Part shown: positions 10,673-21,120 of the stretch, one piece after another
Position numbering within the stretch: the first letter of the stretch is position 1
How the letters are laid out: each line of letters starts with the position of its first letter
Assembly (NCBI GenBank): GCA_023053575.1
Contig: JAKZAP010000012.1
Location: 11,346,230-11,410,229 of the forward strand
Reading direction: 5' to 3'
Source of the DNA: Branchinecta lynchi
Lineage: Eukaryota; Arthropoda; Branchiopoda; Anostraca; Branchinectidae
Length of the DNA: 64,000 bases
Position numbers and translations under genes: made by a program
Notes under the pieces: generated by a model
What the model was told of the DNA's origin: nothing
Databases searched by the model: none
Seen by the model: only the letters and a program-made list of their open reading frames with translations

Positions 10673-11157
10673 TGTGTACTAAATCAAAAGTAAAGTACCT
10701 GTCTGTTGGTTCAGTAATCCGTAACTTTAGTAAAGTACATGAAGGTGCTTTTCTGATCTAAAAAGTGTTATTTGTATGAGAGTGTCATTTTCAGAGGAAA
10801 GGTTTGATGGTGTTACCCAGAGGCACAAAGTGTCAAAAGTGCACACTTGGCAACACTACGCACAGACTATATGGCTGCCCCGACAAAACTCAGCAGAGCT
10901 AGAAGTGTATGCTGAGGTTTGAGTTGACGCCCGTCTGCTTCTTTCTTAGCCATTGCGCATTTGAGAGGAAAAGGCCGTAGCCAGCGTGTGTGTTAATCGA
11001 GTTAATCGAGATGAGTGGTCAATGAGAATCAAATTGTTTGGTTTGTTTTTGCTTTTCCTTGGGTATTTGAGAAGATAATTCAGGGCAGTTTGGACTTCTG
11101 GAATTTCATCTCCACGAAGCAATAAAAGCATGCTATATGAAAAATCATAACTTATAT
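10673..11157. other. No gene seen
   Basis: Unassigned sequence between a family A element and a LINE 3' end. No coding motif was recognised; AGTTAATCGAGTTAATCGAG is a short tandem duplication at about 10993-11010. Confidence 0.4.
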
Positions 11158-11345
11158 AAGTAAGTAAGGAAGTTTTTTATTTATAACCCGCCATTTCGAA
11201 AAAGCGGAGTAAATGAAAGAAAATAAATAAAACACATAAACACTCAGAAAAAGACACTTTATTTTCAATCGTCGGCCAGGAAGCAGTGGATATATAAGGT
11301 CGTGCGCTGTTTGGGCCCTGTTGTCCATGATGTTTGACAGCGACT
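11158..11345 (-). repeat. LINE 3' end, minus strand
   Basis: TAAGTAAGTAAGGAAG, then TTTATAACCCGCCATTTCG, AAAGCGGAGTAAATGAA and GGCCAGGAAGCAGTGG is the reverse complement of the 3' end seen at 20372 and 41528. A (TTAC)n-type tail lies on its left. It is severely 5'-truncated, with only ~185 bp left. Confidence 0.7.
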
Positions 11346-11904
11346 TTTATTCTCACACTTTAAATTATGATAGAAAGAAATTATTATTTGGTGACAAAAA
11401 CGAATTTCCGTAGAAGTCAAACCACATTTCGAAAGTACAAACTCGAGCCTCTGATAAGATAATTTAAGGCAGTTTATTTGGACTCCTGGAACGTATCTGT
11501 ATGAAGCAATACAAATATCCTGTAAGAAACCTTATAACTTATGAATATTCCCACAGTACTATACTAGAAAAGAATTAGTGTTTGTTGACCAACAAAGATC
11601 TCCCATAAGTAAAACCAGATTTTTTGAAAGTGAAAACGTTCTGAACATCAGTGATCTCGTCAATCATAGTTGTGTCGTTGCGATTGGGAATTAAATATGC
11701 CGTAACATCTTTGATTGATCATTAATTTTGGACAGGAAGAACGTTGTCTTAAAAGATGTTATTACCTTGTTTACCGAGTGAGAGGGTGGCAATCTTCTGT
11801 CAGGGTTGACGAGAAGAAAGATGTTCACAACACCGTCCGCTTAGTCAGGCTATAGTGATCGTGCAGCCTTACGTGCTTAACGTACTATGAACAATTGTGA
11901 TTGT
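11346..11904. other. No gene seen
   Basis: AT-rich DNA with a loose internal similarity between 11100-11160/11340-11420 and 11450-11660 (AGCAATA...ATCCTGTAAGAAACC; GGCAGTTTATTTGGACTCCT against GGCAGTTTGGACTTCTGG), which suggests an old diverged tandem duplication. No coding features. Confidence 0.4.
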
Positions 11905-12010
11905 GTTTGATTGTGCTAAGCCCATCAGTCAGCTGAGATTTTATTTGGTCGTAATTAGGCCCTTCTTGGCGAGGGTCCTCTTCAGGCCGCATCGAGAAAT
12001 CTAAACCTGT
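11905..12010 (-). repeat. Decayed hammerhead-element copy (family C)
   Basis: On the minus strand CTGAAGA (complement at 11979-11985) is followed by GGACCCTCGCCAAGAAGGGCC and then TAATTACG where intact copies have GAAATATC. Helix II is preserved but the GAA core is lost. Downstream AGCTGACTGATGGGC recalls the AGCTGACGTATCCG of other copies. Confidence 0.5.
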
Positions 12011-12385
12011 TATCCGGGCATGAAGCAGCGGCGCCATTTCAGTAAACTTAAGGGGGGGGGAGATCTGTCTTGGGTCCCCGTTCGGTTTATTACTCAGATT
12101 GAAATTTAATGACCCTTGGTAAATTTAAATTGGTTTTCTAATATACCTTAAAGTAACGTCATTGCTTTAAACAGCTATTTAGGGTCAAAAAAATAGTACA
12201 GAGATGAAGGCTACCCGCCCCCCCCCCCAATGCCTTGGGCTGAAGAATGTATTCCCCTCCCGTCTTCCGTGCGTCGGTCCGAGAGGAATACTGGCAATCA
12301 ATTTCCCCCATATCCCTCTAATTGTTCTACCCAATTTTTACGTAGTCTCATCCCATCATTTATTTCTGGTCATTTCTTGTAAGTT
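12011..12385. other. No gene seen; target region of the next LINE
   Basis: It contains G- and C-runs (GGGGGGGGAG at about 12053, CCCCCCCCCC at about 12221). Its right end, TCATTTCTTGTAAGTT at 12370-12385, is the left target duplication of the following LINE. Confidence 0.5.
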
Positions 12386-13218
12386 TGTAAGGTTTAAAAT
12401 GGATCAAACAAGTGGACAGCATGCTTAAAAAGGGTAATATGGCAATCCGATCCCTAAAATTATTATCCCGTTACGGTGTCCCTACCGAGCACCTTTTAAA
12501 AATTTTCTTGTCTTTTATCCGCCCCACTTTAGAATATTGCTGTCAGGTATGGCACTTCGGTTTGACACGGGATCAGTCGAATTCGTTGGAGAGATTGCAA
12601 TTCCGAGCCCTCCTTGTTACTTCCAAATCGCCAAAGGTGCCATACATTGAGCTTCTTCGGAGTTTCAAGCTGGAATCTTTGGCCCAACGTCGGGAAAAAA
12701 TGTGCCTCAAATTTGGAGTTAAGACGCTTGAGAATCCTCGTCTGCGAGACATTTTCCCGCCTGAGTTTGAACCTGTTAGGCCTAGACCTGCGCGAATGGT
12801 TTCGCAGCCGATTCCTAAGTTACATCCCCTTTCTGCATCTCATGACCGATACAGAAAAAGCTTCGTACCGTCATTCGTCGAAATGTATAACTCATCGTGA
12901 TTCTCGTATAATTCATCGTAATTCGTGCTTATTTTATAATTGTTTGAATCCTAGTTCTTACATAAGTTTAACGTGACGTCATTCGTCGAAATGCATAATT
13001 CGTTGTAACTCTTGTTTATGTTATAGTGATTTGAATTTCAGTTCTAATATAAGTGTAATTGTAAATGATCACTTACAGTGATTCGAATTGTATATAAGTT
13101 TATTATTTATGACAAAATTATGACAAAGGTGTTGATGTTATTATGTTTATGACGAAAAATCCAATGTTCGGCTTGCCCGTGAAGGAATTTTAAAAATAAA
13201 TTGAAATTGAAATTGAAG
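12386..13218 (+). mobile_element. 5'-truncated LINE with 16-bp target duplication
   Basis: The open frame (about 12396-12900) is the RT C-terminal region of a CR1/Jockey-like LINE: VDSMLKKGNMAIRSLKLLSR, YGVPTEHLL, FIRPTLEYCCQVWHFGL, NSLERLQFRALLV, SLAQRREKMCLKFGVKTLEN, PRLRDIFPPEF. The 3' UTR runs to AATAAATTGAAATTGAAATTG (tail of ATTGAA units). TCATTTCTTGTAAGTT stands on both sides (12370-12385 and 13219-13234), so this is a complete target-primed insertion whose 5' end was lost at integration. The ORF ends at 12898-12900 and is intact from the truncation point, so the copy is fairly young. A related C-terminus is at 33345. Confidence 0.88.
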
Positions 13219-13232
13219 TCATTTCTTGTAAG

Positions 13233-13832
13233 TTAATTTGTTTCGTCTCTGTGTATTTTGTAAATTTGTATTCCACTTCTAGCTTTTAGCTATTCCGATT
13301 AGACTTGATTGATTGAATGACAAAAAAATAGAAGAATATTTTAAAACTGTAGTCTCGCCGACATGGGGTGTGCGATATATTTGCTTGAAAAAAATCTAGC
13401 AATCTATGAAGACTGGGTTGTTGACCGAAATTTCTTAGCTTTGTGGATCTCCATTTTTTTTTCTTTAATTTAGATTTTTTATATGAGTTTCCTCCGGTTC
13501 ACTTTGAATGAAACGTGTTTTTTACAGACTACAGGGACCTGAGTTTCGATTTATTATATAAATGTTATTTAATTTAATTTGTTTCGTGTCTGTGTATTTT
13601 TTAAATTTGTATTCCACTTCTAGCTTTTAGCTATTCGGATTAAACTTGATTGATTGAATGACAAAAAAATAGAAGAATATTTTAAAACTGTAGTCTCGCT
13701 AAAATGGGGATGTGCGACATATTTGCTTGAAAAAAAAAATCTAGCAATCTATGAAGACTGGGTTGTTGACCGAAATTTCTTAGCTTTGTGAATCTACATT
13801 TCTCTTCTTTAATTTACATTTTTTATATGAGT
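13233..13832. repeat. Pair of ~257-bp direct repeats
   Basis: The blocks 13233-13488 and 13574-13832 are near-identical (AATTTGTTTCGT, ATTCCACTTCTAGCTTTTAG, GATTGATTGAATGACAAAA, AATCTAGCAATCTATGAAGA, TTTTTTATATGAGT), offset by 341 bp. A LINE inserted just before the first copy. No coding sequence. They could be terminal repeats of a small element or a segmental tandem duplication; no primer-binding site is seen. Confidence 0.8.
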
Positions 13833-14351
13833 GTCCTGTCTGAGCAAGATGTTGGAAAGAAAACAAAATCTTCAGAACTTCTCTACCACTGAAAGGTGAA
13901 CAATACAAGGCTAACTTATTACTATTTATTTTTTTTCGCTTTGATTTATCGGGGATGTATTGATAGTACGATGAACTTGATATTTATTTTCCTCTAGAGC
14001 AAGAGAATAGATTCACCATTTTCTTGCTTTAGCATTTATTGTCAGATCTCAGTTATGGTATTCAGTAACTGATTGCACCAAAAACCGGAATGCTTCCGTT
14101 TTCAACTTGCAAATAATCTTCTTTTCTTTATTTTTTTTTTTCCAGTAAATTAGTTTGGCTTTGCAATTAATTGTGTGTGTAGATTATGTAGTGGTCGAGA
14201 AAAGGTGCAAATAAATATGCGAACATCCGTCGAGGAGGTAGGCTCACGGGAAATAAAGAGAGAACCAGATCAACGTTGCCTGTACAACGTGAAGTGTTGC
14301 AGCAACCTTTGTTCGGCTTCGTCCACTAAAGGGTTGCGAGAGCAACAGTTT
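13833..14351. other. No gene seen
   Basis: AT-rich DNA without recognisable elements; the open stretch at 14175-14375 has no recognisable motif. Confidence 0.4.
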
Positions 14352-14640
14352 TCAAATTCAAATTCACTTTATTAATCCAAAAATTCTTCATTGCGAAAAA
14401 TAGCATAGGAAAACGTCAACAAAATTTCACTAACGTACAAGTACATACTATACTAAAAACTTCATGCAATATACAATTTGGGTACAATTTTGGCTAATAT
14501 TATATACAATTTGTTTCTGTTACAATAATATTCAATCATCGGGTCAAATACTTATGACTACGTGTAGAAACAACACACTGAAATCACTATTAATAAAACA
14601 AATATAAACTTGGTCACAACTGATAAAAATAACAACAATA
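14352..14640 (-). repeat. Possible minus-strand retroelement 3' end
   Basis: TTTTCAAATTCAAATTCACT, TTATTAATCCAAAAATTC and following sequence has the look of a reversed (TTTGAA)n tail with an AATAAA-type signal (complement TTTATT). No coding part was recognised, so this is a weak call. Confidence 0.35.
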
Positions 14641-15019
14641 TAAGTTTGGTTTTGTTTCTTCGTTATCGGTTAAACTTTAACCGAAAAGGGCTGAGATAGG
14701 ATAATCTAGTTATCCATTACCTATTCACTTGAAGAGCGTTGAAGACCCGATGGAAATCCATTACTTCGTTGCTCCGCTCTTCACGAATGATTATTTTTCA
14801 TAACTTGGAATTTCCCCTTCGGATTTATGGTAGCTTACCTCTGGCTACCTCTATGCGCATGTACCTGTGTTGTATGCTTGACGAAAACGATTTATGAAAA
14901 AAAAGTGGTCAAGCGAAAGATAAACCGTGGAATTATGAATTTTAAATTGACATGTTTTGTAAATATGGTTGTTATTCGATTGTGTTTTAAAATTTTATAA
15001 TTGTAACATATAAGTGATA
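14641..15019. other. No gene seen
   Basis: It contains a small perfect palindrome, TCGGTTAAACTTTAACCGA, at about 14665-14683. Otherwise unassigned. Confidence 0.4.
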
Positions 15020-15075
15020 ATTTATGACTACGTCGACCATGTATGACGATCCACCACTATTTTTGTTAAAAAATT
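15020..15075 (+). repeat. LINE 3' end relic (GACGATCCACCACTATTT family)
   Basis: TTTATGACTACGTCGACCAT, then GTATGACGATCCACCACTAT and AAAAAATTTGAATTTG repeats the end found at 8375-8455. Confidence 0.55.
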
Positions 15076-16630
15076 TGAATTTGTGTTTCTGTTGAGATCA
15101 AATTTTCCGCTTCATAGTAGAATTTTGCGCTGTGAGGACGGCCGTATATATTTTGATAGTATAGTGAAAAGAAAAAAATCCCATAACATAGTACAAATAA
15201 TTCAGTGTGTTCAGTTAAATGATACTAAAATAACTTTTCAGTTCAGGCTTTTCAGTTAAATTTGGACATTGTCAACACACTGACGCTGTCAAAATGACAT
15301 GTTCCAAGGAGAATTATTTTTTCTTCAAGAAAACTGATGACACATTCCGTAGTCACATGATCCACGGCTATCCTTCAGCGTTGAACAACAGCAACAGCAG
15401 AATATCGGAAGAAAGGACTAAGAAAATAGATTGACTTTGCAGCTAGTTGAACTTCATCCTTTTCAGTCGTAGACATCGTGATGCATGAAAACTTGGAACA
15501 TTTTCTTTTATAAGCTAGTTGGTAGTATAAGGCTATCCGTAGATTTTCAGGATCAAAATACCATAGATGCTAATTATTGCGATACAAGGTCATTGTTTAC
15601 ATTGTCATTTGCATTAGTTGCGTAAACACTTAGCTCTAGGTTACAAGGATAGACCATGGAGACGAATTTTCTTACCCTCATACTTATAGAGATCAAATAA
15701 AATATGCATTAATTTGCACAAGTTTCTAGCCCCTCATGAAAATTACAATGATCTAGCAACCGATTTTTACTTACAATTCCCTCTCCGGGATAGACATGGA
15801 GCCAAACTGTCCTTCCCATCATATACACCGGAAACGAATAGTAGATAGCCTACACCAACTCGCAAAAGCTACAAGCCCCTTATCGCCGAAGATGATTATG
15901 ATGTAACAGTCGATTTTTTACTTATAAGTCCTTGACATGTCTCAGGATTGGGATGCATTTATTTATTTTTGTTTCAGTTGGTAGCTGACCACTGAAGCTG
16001 TAAATCCCTCGAAACTTCTAAAATGGTGTATCTCATGAAGGAATTCTTGTATAAGAAAACTAATGACATATACTTTAATCAGCTCATCAAAGACTATCGA
16101 TCACCGTTGAAAAATAAATCTGTCTGTATTAGTTTAAAAGTTGCCTGTTTTTGCCGTGGGCAAACTTTCTAATATCACTTGGCTTCTTCGAAAGGAGCAA
16201 AGGATAAGCTCCAATTTCTGTAGCAATGAAAGAGCTTTCAAAGTTTAAGAGGCACATCTCATACCATTAATCTGCCTCGGGCCCCTTAATCTCCTTCGCC
16301 TCCCCCAGATTCTGTTGCTCTTATCACCCCTCCCCTCACAGTATTTCCCAGTCATGGTCAGTCATGCCAAACAATCACGAAATAACCAGTTGCGTGTCAC
16401 AAGCCGATTGGGAATGGCCACCAGAATCAGGAACCGACAATATTTTCCCAGGAATCCTATGAGTGATTAGGACTGCGCCTTGTTACTGTTTCCCCTCGGC
16501 GACCGCAATTTACTGTGGTAAACTGGAGAAGATCACGACCTGGGAATTATTCACATGTTGCCGAAGGTTCAGTCCGATTTACGAAGACAATATCTTTCTC
16601 GTATAATTTTATAGAGGCTTGCCACTTTTG
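15076..16630. other. Unassigned AT-rich DNA with a diverged repeat pair
   Basis: Blocks at about 15290-15415 and 16018-16125 are related (AAGAAAACTGATGACACATTCC against AAGAAAACTAATGACATATACT, then a similar order of TCA, ATC and GTTGAACAA/GTTGAAAAA words). A further block at 16185-16285 (CGAAAGGAGCAAAGGATAAGCTCC) is related to 54475-54565. No coding sequence was recognised. Confidence 0.45.
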
Positions 16631-16631
16631 G

Positions 16632-16725
16632 GGATCCCAAAACGTAAGTGGAGGGATACCCATGACATCACAAAAGTTGTCCGTCCGTCCGGCTTAAACC
16701 GGAAAATTTGTTAAAAGTACACTGT
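16632..16725 (+). repeat. Family A internal-deletion derivative
   Basis: GGGATCCCAAAACGTAAGTG through the GTCCGTCCG microsatellite is joined directly to CCGGCTTAAACCGGAAAATT, TGTTAAAAGTA of a core unit. About 260 bp or more of the normal left region is missing. Confidence 0.8.
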
Positions 16726-17735
16726 AAAGTAAAATACCCCTCTTTTTGTGAAATACGTTGCAAATGACACGGATTCCGTTTACCAGCTTTACTTTCTGAG
16801 CTTTAGAAAAGGCATACATCGTTAGATCAGGTTGAAAGATAGTGGACTGTGCTTGGACTTGTAAGAGTAAAGGCAATGTAATACTTATGAAGCTAGAAAA
16901 GGAAATTTATTTTCGTTCGATTTTGCAACTGGAAAACTTTTCAAACAAAAACGTTACCCTGGTCTTTTTTTCTCACGAACTTGCGTCGCCGAATTCTATT
17001 GGTTTCAGCTTGATGGCTAGTTTGTAACATTTTCTGTGAAACGTTTTTGTAGAAGAAACTGTTTTAAGATCCGTTGAACACAGTATAGGTTGCAAAAACG
17101 TTTCTGCAATAAATGTTTATGGACCTTGAACCCTGTTTTCGATCTTTTTGCAGAGGCTATGTATTCGTCAATTCAGTTTCGGAAAACCCTACAATCGGAA
17201 AATTATGTGTCTCGATCAGAGGCATTACCAGCCAAAATATTTCTGGGAAGGGGGAAGGTAATTACCGACTGGCTGGTCGTTTTAGCGACTGTTTTAGCAG
17301 AGATACCGACAGCGTTTAAGAATAATGCATGTTTGACGAAAAATCGACTGTTTTGAAGATTGAAAACTTTGTTTTTGTATTGACTGTATCCCTTCGACTA
17401 TTTCCACAAATTGAATGGACAACCTCCCCCCCCCCATTCGTGGTGCCCCTGGTCTCGATTCTTGTTCTTGTTATCGCTTTGCTTTTAACCTTTACAATAT
17501 CACTTTGATATCCATGTTTTATTGGGTTCTGGGGTAAATAGATAAAATTCATGAGGTAAAAGCCAAGAAAAGAGCGTAGCTTGGTCGATAACCAAGGTCA
17601 TTCAACAGGAAATTTATATATAATTTAGGGAAATATAAAAACCGTAAAAAATGGTCGAAGTGATCGAACTTTTCCGAAAACAGAAAAGGGCATAAACAAA
17701 ATAACTAAACACTGTGAGATACGGGACTTCCTAAC
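16726..17735. other. No gene seen
   Basis: Unassigned. Short open stretches at 16842-17356 and 17316-17552 overlap on both strands and carry no recognisable motif. Confidence 0.4.
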
Positions 17736-18142
17736 AATGTGTTCTCGCCGTTCCCCCAGGACTCCTCGGGGAATCGAAGCGAACGGCGAGAATAGAGGGA
17801 GTCACTCCACGCGGACTCCGCCTAGGAAAAGAACGAGAACACGGAGAATGCTTCTAAAATGTATTTTGTTCGAAAAAAAGAATGTGCAGTTGACGAAATT
17901 ACTTATTTTGGGATTTGTTTATTCTGATTCTTTTTAATTAATTTTACAGTGCACAAACACTGGCAAAAACTGATTCCCCTCCGAATATGAAAGGATGTCC
18001 TTTTTGACGATGATGATGATAATCAGAGCATTCCCCGCCCGTTGGGGACTCGGGAGAATAGTGGGAGTGGTTCCCCGGGACAAACAAAAACGCGGCTACT
18101 CCTTAAGCGGAGACCTCAGGGAACGTCGAGAACACGTCTTAA
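17736..18142. mobile_element. Candidate short element with imperfect inverted ends
   Basis: GTGTTCTCGCCGTTCCCCCA at 17738 and the complement GTGTTCTCGACGTTCCCTGA (right end, about 18115-18134) form imperfect inverted ends ~400 bp apart. Further inverted words occur inside (TTCTCGCCGTTC with GAACGGCGAGAA at 17741/17783; CGAGAACAC at 17843). No target duplication could be fixed. GC content is higher than in the flanks. Confidence 0.45.
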
Positions 18143-18249
18143 GTAAAAGCGTTTGTGAACCTGCAATTGGCTATAAAAGGTATCCTAACTTTTTTTTGAT
18201 CGTATGATCTACACTGACATGGGTCCGTGAGTTCAATTTTTTTTATTTT

Positions 18250-18720
18250 TGTCACTACCGGAACCCTAGCCCATAGTCACCTGTGTCCGTTAGCTGGTCA
18301 TTTTCAAGCAAGTAGTAGTTGCTACCGGTACCTTAGCTCTCAATATATGGGTTCCGGTAGTGAATTTTTTCCCATGTTATTTTCTCTAAGTTGGTGAAAA
18401 TCCCGGCATCCTAGCTCTCATCCAAACTATTCCGTGAGTTTTATATTCCATGTAGGCACTACCGGAACAGAAGCTCCAATTATACAGTTTCCGGTATCAA
18501 CTACCGGCTTCCTAGCTTCTGAGTACACAATTCCGTGAGGCTACCGGACGAGAAGCTGGTGCGATGAAGTTTCCGTGAGCTATTTCCAATTACTACCGGA
18601 ACGGGAGCCAGCACATACAAGTTTCCGTTAGTTAATGACGTCAGATCGCAGCTCATATGGTTTGGTTTCCGTGAGAACTACCGGTTCCGTAGCCCGTAGG
18701 ACATAAAGTACGACTCCCGG
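18250..18720. repeat. Degenerate CTACCGG / TTCCGTGAG motif array
   Basis: About nine imperfect units. Each opens CTACCGGNNNC, has TAGCT or AGAAGCT about 10 bases on, and closes TTCCGTGAG or TTCCGGT some 30-40 bases later. Clear units are at about 18256, 18319, 18466, 18497, 18540, 18593 and 18688. Some fold as hairpins (ACCGGAAC at 18469 with GTTTCCGGT at 18488). It matches no element type I know; it could be a decayed satellite or a protein-binding array. Confidence 0.6.
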
Positions 18721-19226
18721 TTCCCTAGACAGTGCCCATTTTGTTAGCTCCCTTCCATGAAAGAAAATTCCGTTTTCTTCTTGTTTGTCTTGCCATCTTT
18801 CAAACATAAAAGTGCGCGAACTGTGACTCATCACTATGGAGGAGTCACACCATTATATAAATTTGTCGAAAAGGACAAAGATGTTCTGGAGTACTGCCAG
18901 AGTGAGTAAATAGTTTAATCTCTGTTTTTGTTTTCTTTGTTAGCCTGTCTCAGACCAACTGGATGCTCGTAAGCTTTTCTTGGTTAGCCTGTCTCAGACC
19001 AACTGAATGCTCGTAAGCTACAAGTCTATTTGCATAAGCTTAGTTAAGAAATGATTGCTTAATTCCCTTAATTAATTTCTATTGATAATTCTGTGAATAA
19101 TTTCTGAACTCTTTCTAGCCTAATACCAATCTAATTTAATACCAATCAGTTTTACTTTCACCTGACTAACTTACCTGACCAAACCCAGCAAATCAGCATT
19201 AGAACTTAGCCTAGTCTGGTGAATGC
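18721..19226 (+). other. Unassigned, with an exon-like start and a 43-bp tandem duplication
   Basis: An ATG at 18837 opens a 22-codon frame (MEESHHYINLSKRTKMFWST) that runs into a GTGAGT donor-like site at about 18900; TGACTCA lies just upstream. It could be a first exon of the downstream zinc-finger relic, but this is weak. TTAGCCTGTCTCAGACCAAC TG(G/A)ATGCTCGTAAGCT occurs twice at about 18941 and 18984. Confidence 0.35.
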
Positions 19227-19924
19227 CAGTCTAGTACACTAGCCCCATTTCAGGCACGGTGCTCAAACATCTAGCACCGTGCCTGGGTGCTAGACGTTCA
19301 AGCACTGTACCTTGGATTTCATGTATGGTACATGGATTTCAGTATACAGTGCATACAGAAAAAACAGTTTCTGTCATCACAACTGAACACCGGCTCGGAC
19401 AGGGCTGAAATTACTACTATGAATTAGAGAAATCAAAGACAATCCTTTATATAGTTTTCACAACAAAAACAAAAGGGCTCTAATGATGATGGAGATGAAA
19501 AACCTAACAGCACCTATCTATTTTCCATGTATTTTCCCTATCTATTCCCCAAGAGCCAATATTCTGGTTGGCTGCTAGGTAGAAAAAGCTGAGGCACAGG
19601 ACACTTTGCATGCAAAATTCTTGACTATGTAGAAAAGGAAATGAGGTTTTTCACATCTGTCATCAGCCGAGCCCTGTTGTTTTTGTTGTGAAAAATATAT
19701 AAAGGATTGTCTTTGATTTCTCCAATTCATGGTAGTAATTTCAGCCCCGTCCGAGCTGGTGCTCAGTTGTTATGACAGAAACTGTGTTTTTTATGTATGC
19801 ACTGTATACTGAAATCCATGCACCATACATGAAATCCAAGATACAGTGCTTGAACGTCTAGCACCCACGCATGGTGCTAGACCTTTGAGCACTCAGCTGG
19901 AAAAGGGGCTAGTGTACTAGACTG
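19227..19924. mobile_element. Foldback hAT-type MITE, 698 bp
   Basis: Terminal inverted repeats begin CAGTCTAGTACACTAGCCCC, and a perfect 8-bp target duplication, GTGAATGC, lies at 19219-19226 and 19925-19932. The inverted arms extend about 250 bp each side (to ~19480 and from ~19670), with scattered mismatches, leaving a ~190-bp loop. Inside each arm lies a further hairpin (GGCACGGTGCT ... AGCACCGTGCC at 19253-19285). No ORF. The 8-bp TSD and CAG start fit hAT. Confidence 0.9.
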
Positions 19925-19938
19925 GTGAATGCTATGCT

Positions 19939-21120
19939 ATGTCACCTGAAAGGGTGAGGTGTAAATACTGTGGTTATAAATTCTACAGTGAGTTGTTTCT
20001 TGAGAAACATTAGGCGATAGATGTTTCATTCATATGGAGATTGATCGAGATACGCTTTTCTGCCTTTTTTTTTGTCAGAAAAGATTTTGTATAGTAGTTT
20101 TGTAAGTCAAGTTTGGATGTCCACATCCAGTTGGTTCATCCTTCTGATACTGTGAATTCCCCATTGTCTTGTCCTGGTGTTGTCTTGGGGTTTTTAATCC
20201 TACTTCATCTTCTGACACTGCATCCCTTCCTGAACCTTTCCCTATCCCTCAGCCTCCCATACCATCTCAGTTCCCAATTTTTTTGTTGATGATACTGATA
20301 TTGAAGAAAATGTTTGTTACTATTTTCCTGATGTGACAATTGAGCGGGAAGAAGCAAAGCTTTTCCTTAAGTAAGTAATTTATTTATGACCCACCATTTT
20401 GAAAAGGCAGAGTAAATGAAGAAAATAAACAAAATAAACAAAACACATAAACATGCAGAAAAAAGATAGGCTACTTAATTTTTCATCTTCGTTCAGGAAG
20501 CAGTGGAAGACTTTGTGCGCTGGTTGGGCCCTGTTGTCCATGATTTTTGAAAGCGATGAGGAAACATCCCAAAGGGTCACACTTGCATCTTGAATTTTGA
20601 ATTTCTCTGTCAATGTATGGTTATGACATAATTTCGTTAAGTGGAGCAGGTGCTTCGCATATTTAAAATAACATGATCTCATCTTTTTAATCTTCAGTAT
20701 TAAGCTTCAATATCTCCACACAGTCAGTAAGAAGGTTTCTGATGAAATTATTGCTGGAATTCAGAAACTTCAACCTTTATTTCAAGCACATTGTTCTGGT
20801 TCTGACCCAGAAGTTTGTGTTTATGTTCCGTTTGAGAGGCTGGACTCAAAGGATAAGAGAATTGTTTTTTATCATTGCAACCTACATCTACCAACAGTTT
20901 GACCATATTGCTCTACAAAATAGTTTTTTCAAGTGGAAAGGAAGAAATAAGAGAGTGCTGTGGGTACAGAGTATAATTGCTTGAAAATCTGAATGCTTTG
21001 ATGGGAGATCCTGAAATATTATCCTGGTAGTTTCAAGGAAAGAAGTACAAGGTTTCAAATACTGTCAGTTATACTGATGCTCCTTCTAAAAAGAATTTGT
21101 GTTGTGCTGTGTTAAGTTGT
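19939..21120 (+). pseudogene. Relic of a zinc-finger protein gene, split by a LINE
   Basis: Starting at 19939, MSPERVRCKYCGYKFYSELF LEKH is a C-x2-C ... H finger. A later frame at about 20290-20371 gives DTDIEENVCYYFPDVTIERE EAKLFLK. This is cut by the LINE 3' end at 20372-20699 and resumes in the same frame at 20705 with LQYLHTVSKKVSDEIIAGIQ KLQPLFQ. It then continues HCSGSDPEVCVYVPFERLDS and further fragments (LNALMGDPEIL, YTDAPSKKNLCCAVLSCAL). Stops interrupt it throughout. From memory, a zinc finger followed by an FLLKLQxKxxxSxxxVDxI-like helix occurs in gene families carried by transposable elements in aquatic animals, but I cannot name it. This is a pseudogene, not a functional gene. 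Confidence 0.6.
20372..20699 (-). mobile_element. 5'-truncated LINE 3' end inserted in the zinc-finger relic
   Basis: On the minus strand it reads KMRSCYFKYAKHLLHLTKLC, then TLTEKFKIQDASVTLWDVSS and NRAQPAHKVFHCFLNEDEKL before the 3' UTR TTTACTCTGCC...ATGGTGGGTCATAAATAAAT and a (TTAC) tail. This is the same C-terminus as at 41528-41840. TTAAG stands at both junctions (20367-20371, 20700-20704), probably the target duplication. Removing it rejoins FLK to LQYLH in frame. Confidence 0.85.

Noticed and set aside
13233..13832. LTR pair
   Set aside because: The repeats are ~257 bp apart by only ~85 bp, without TG...CA ends or an internal retroviral region.
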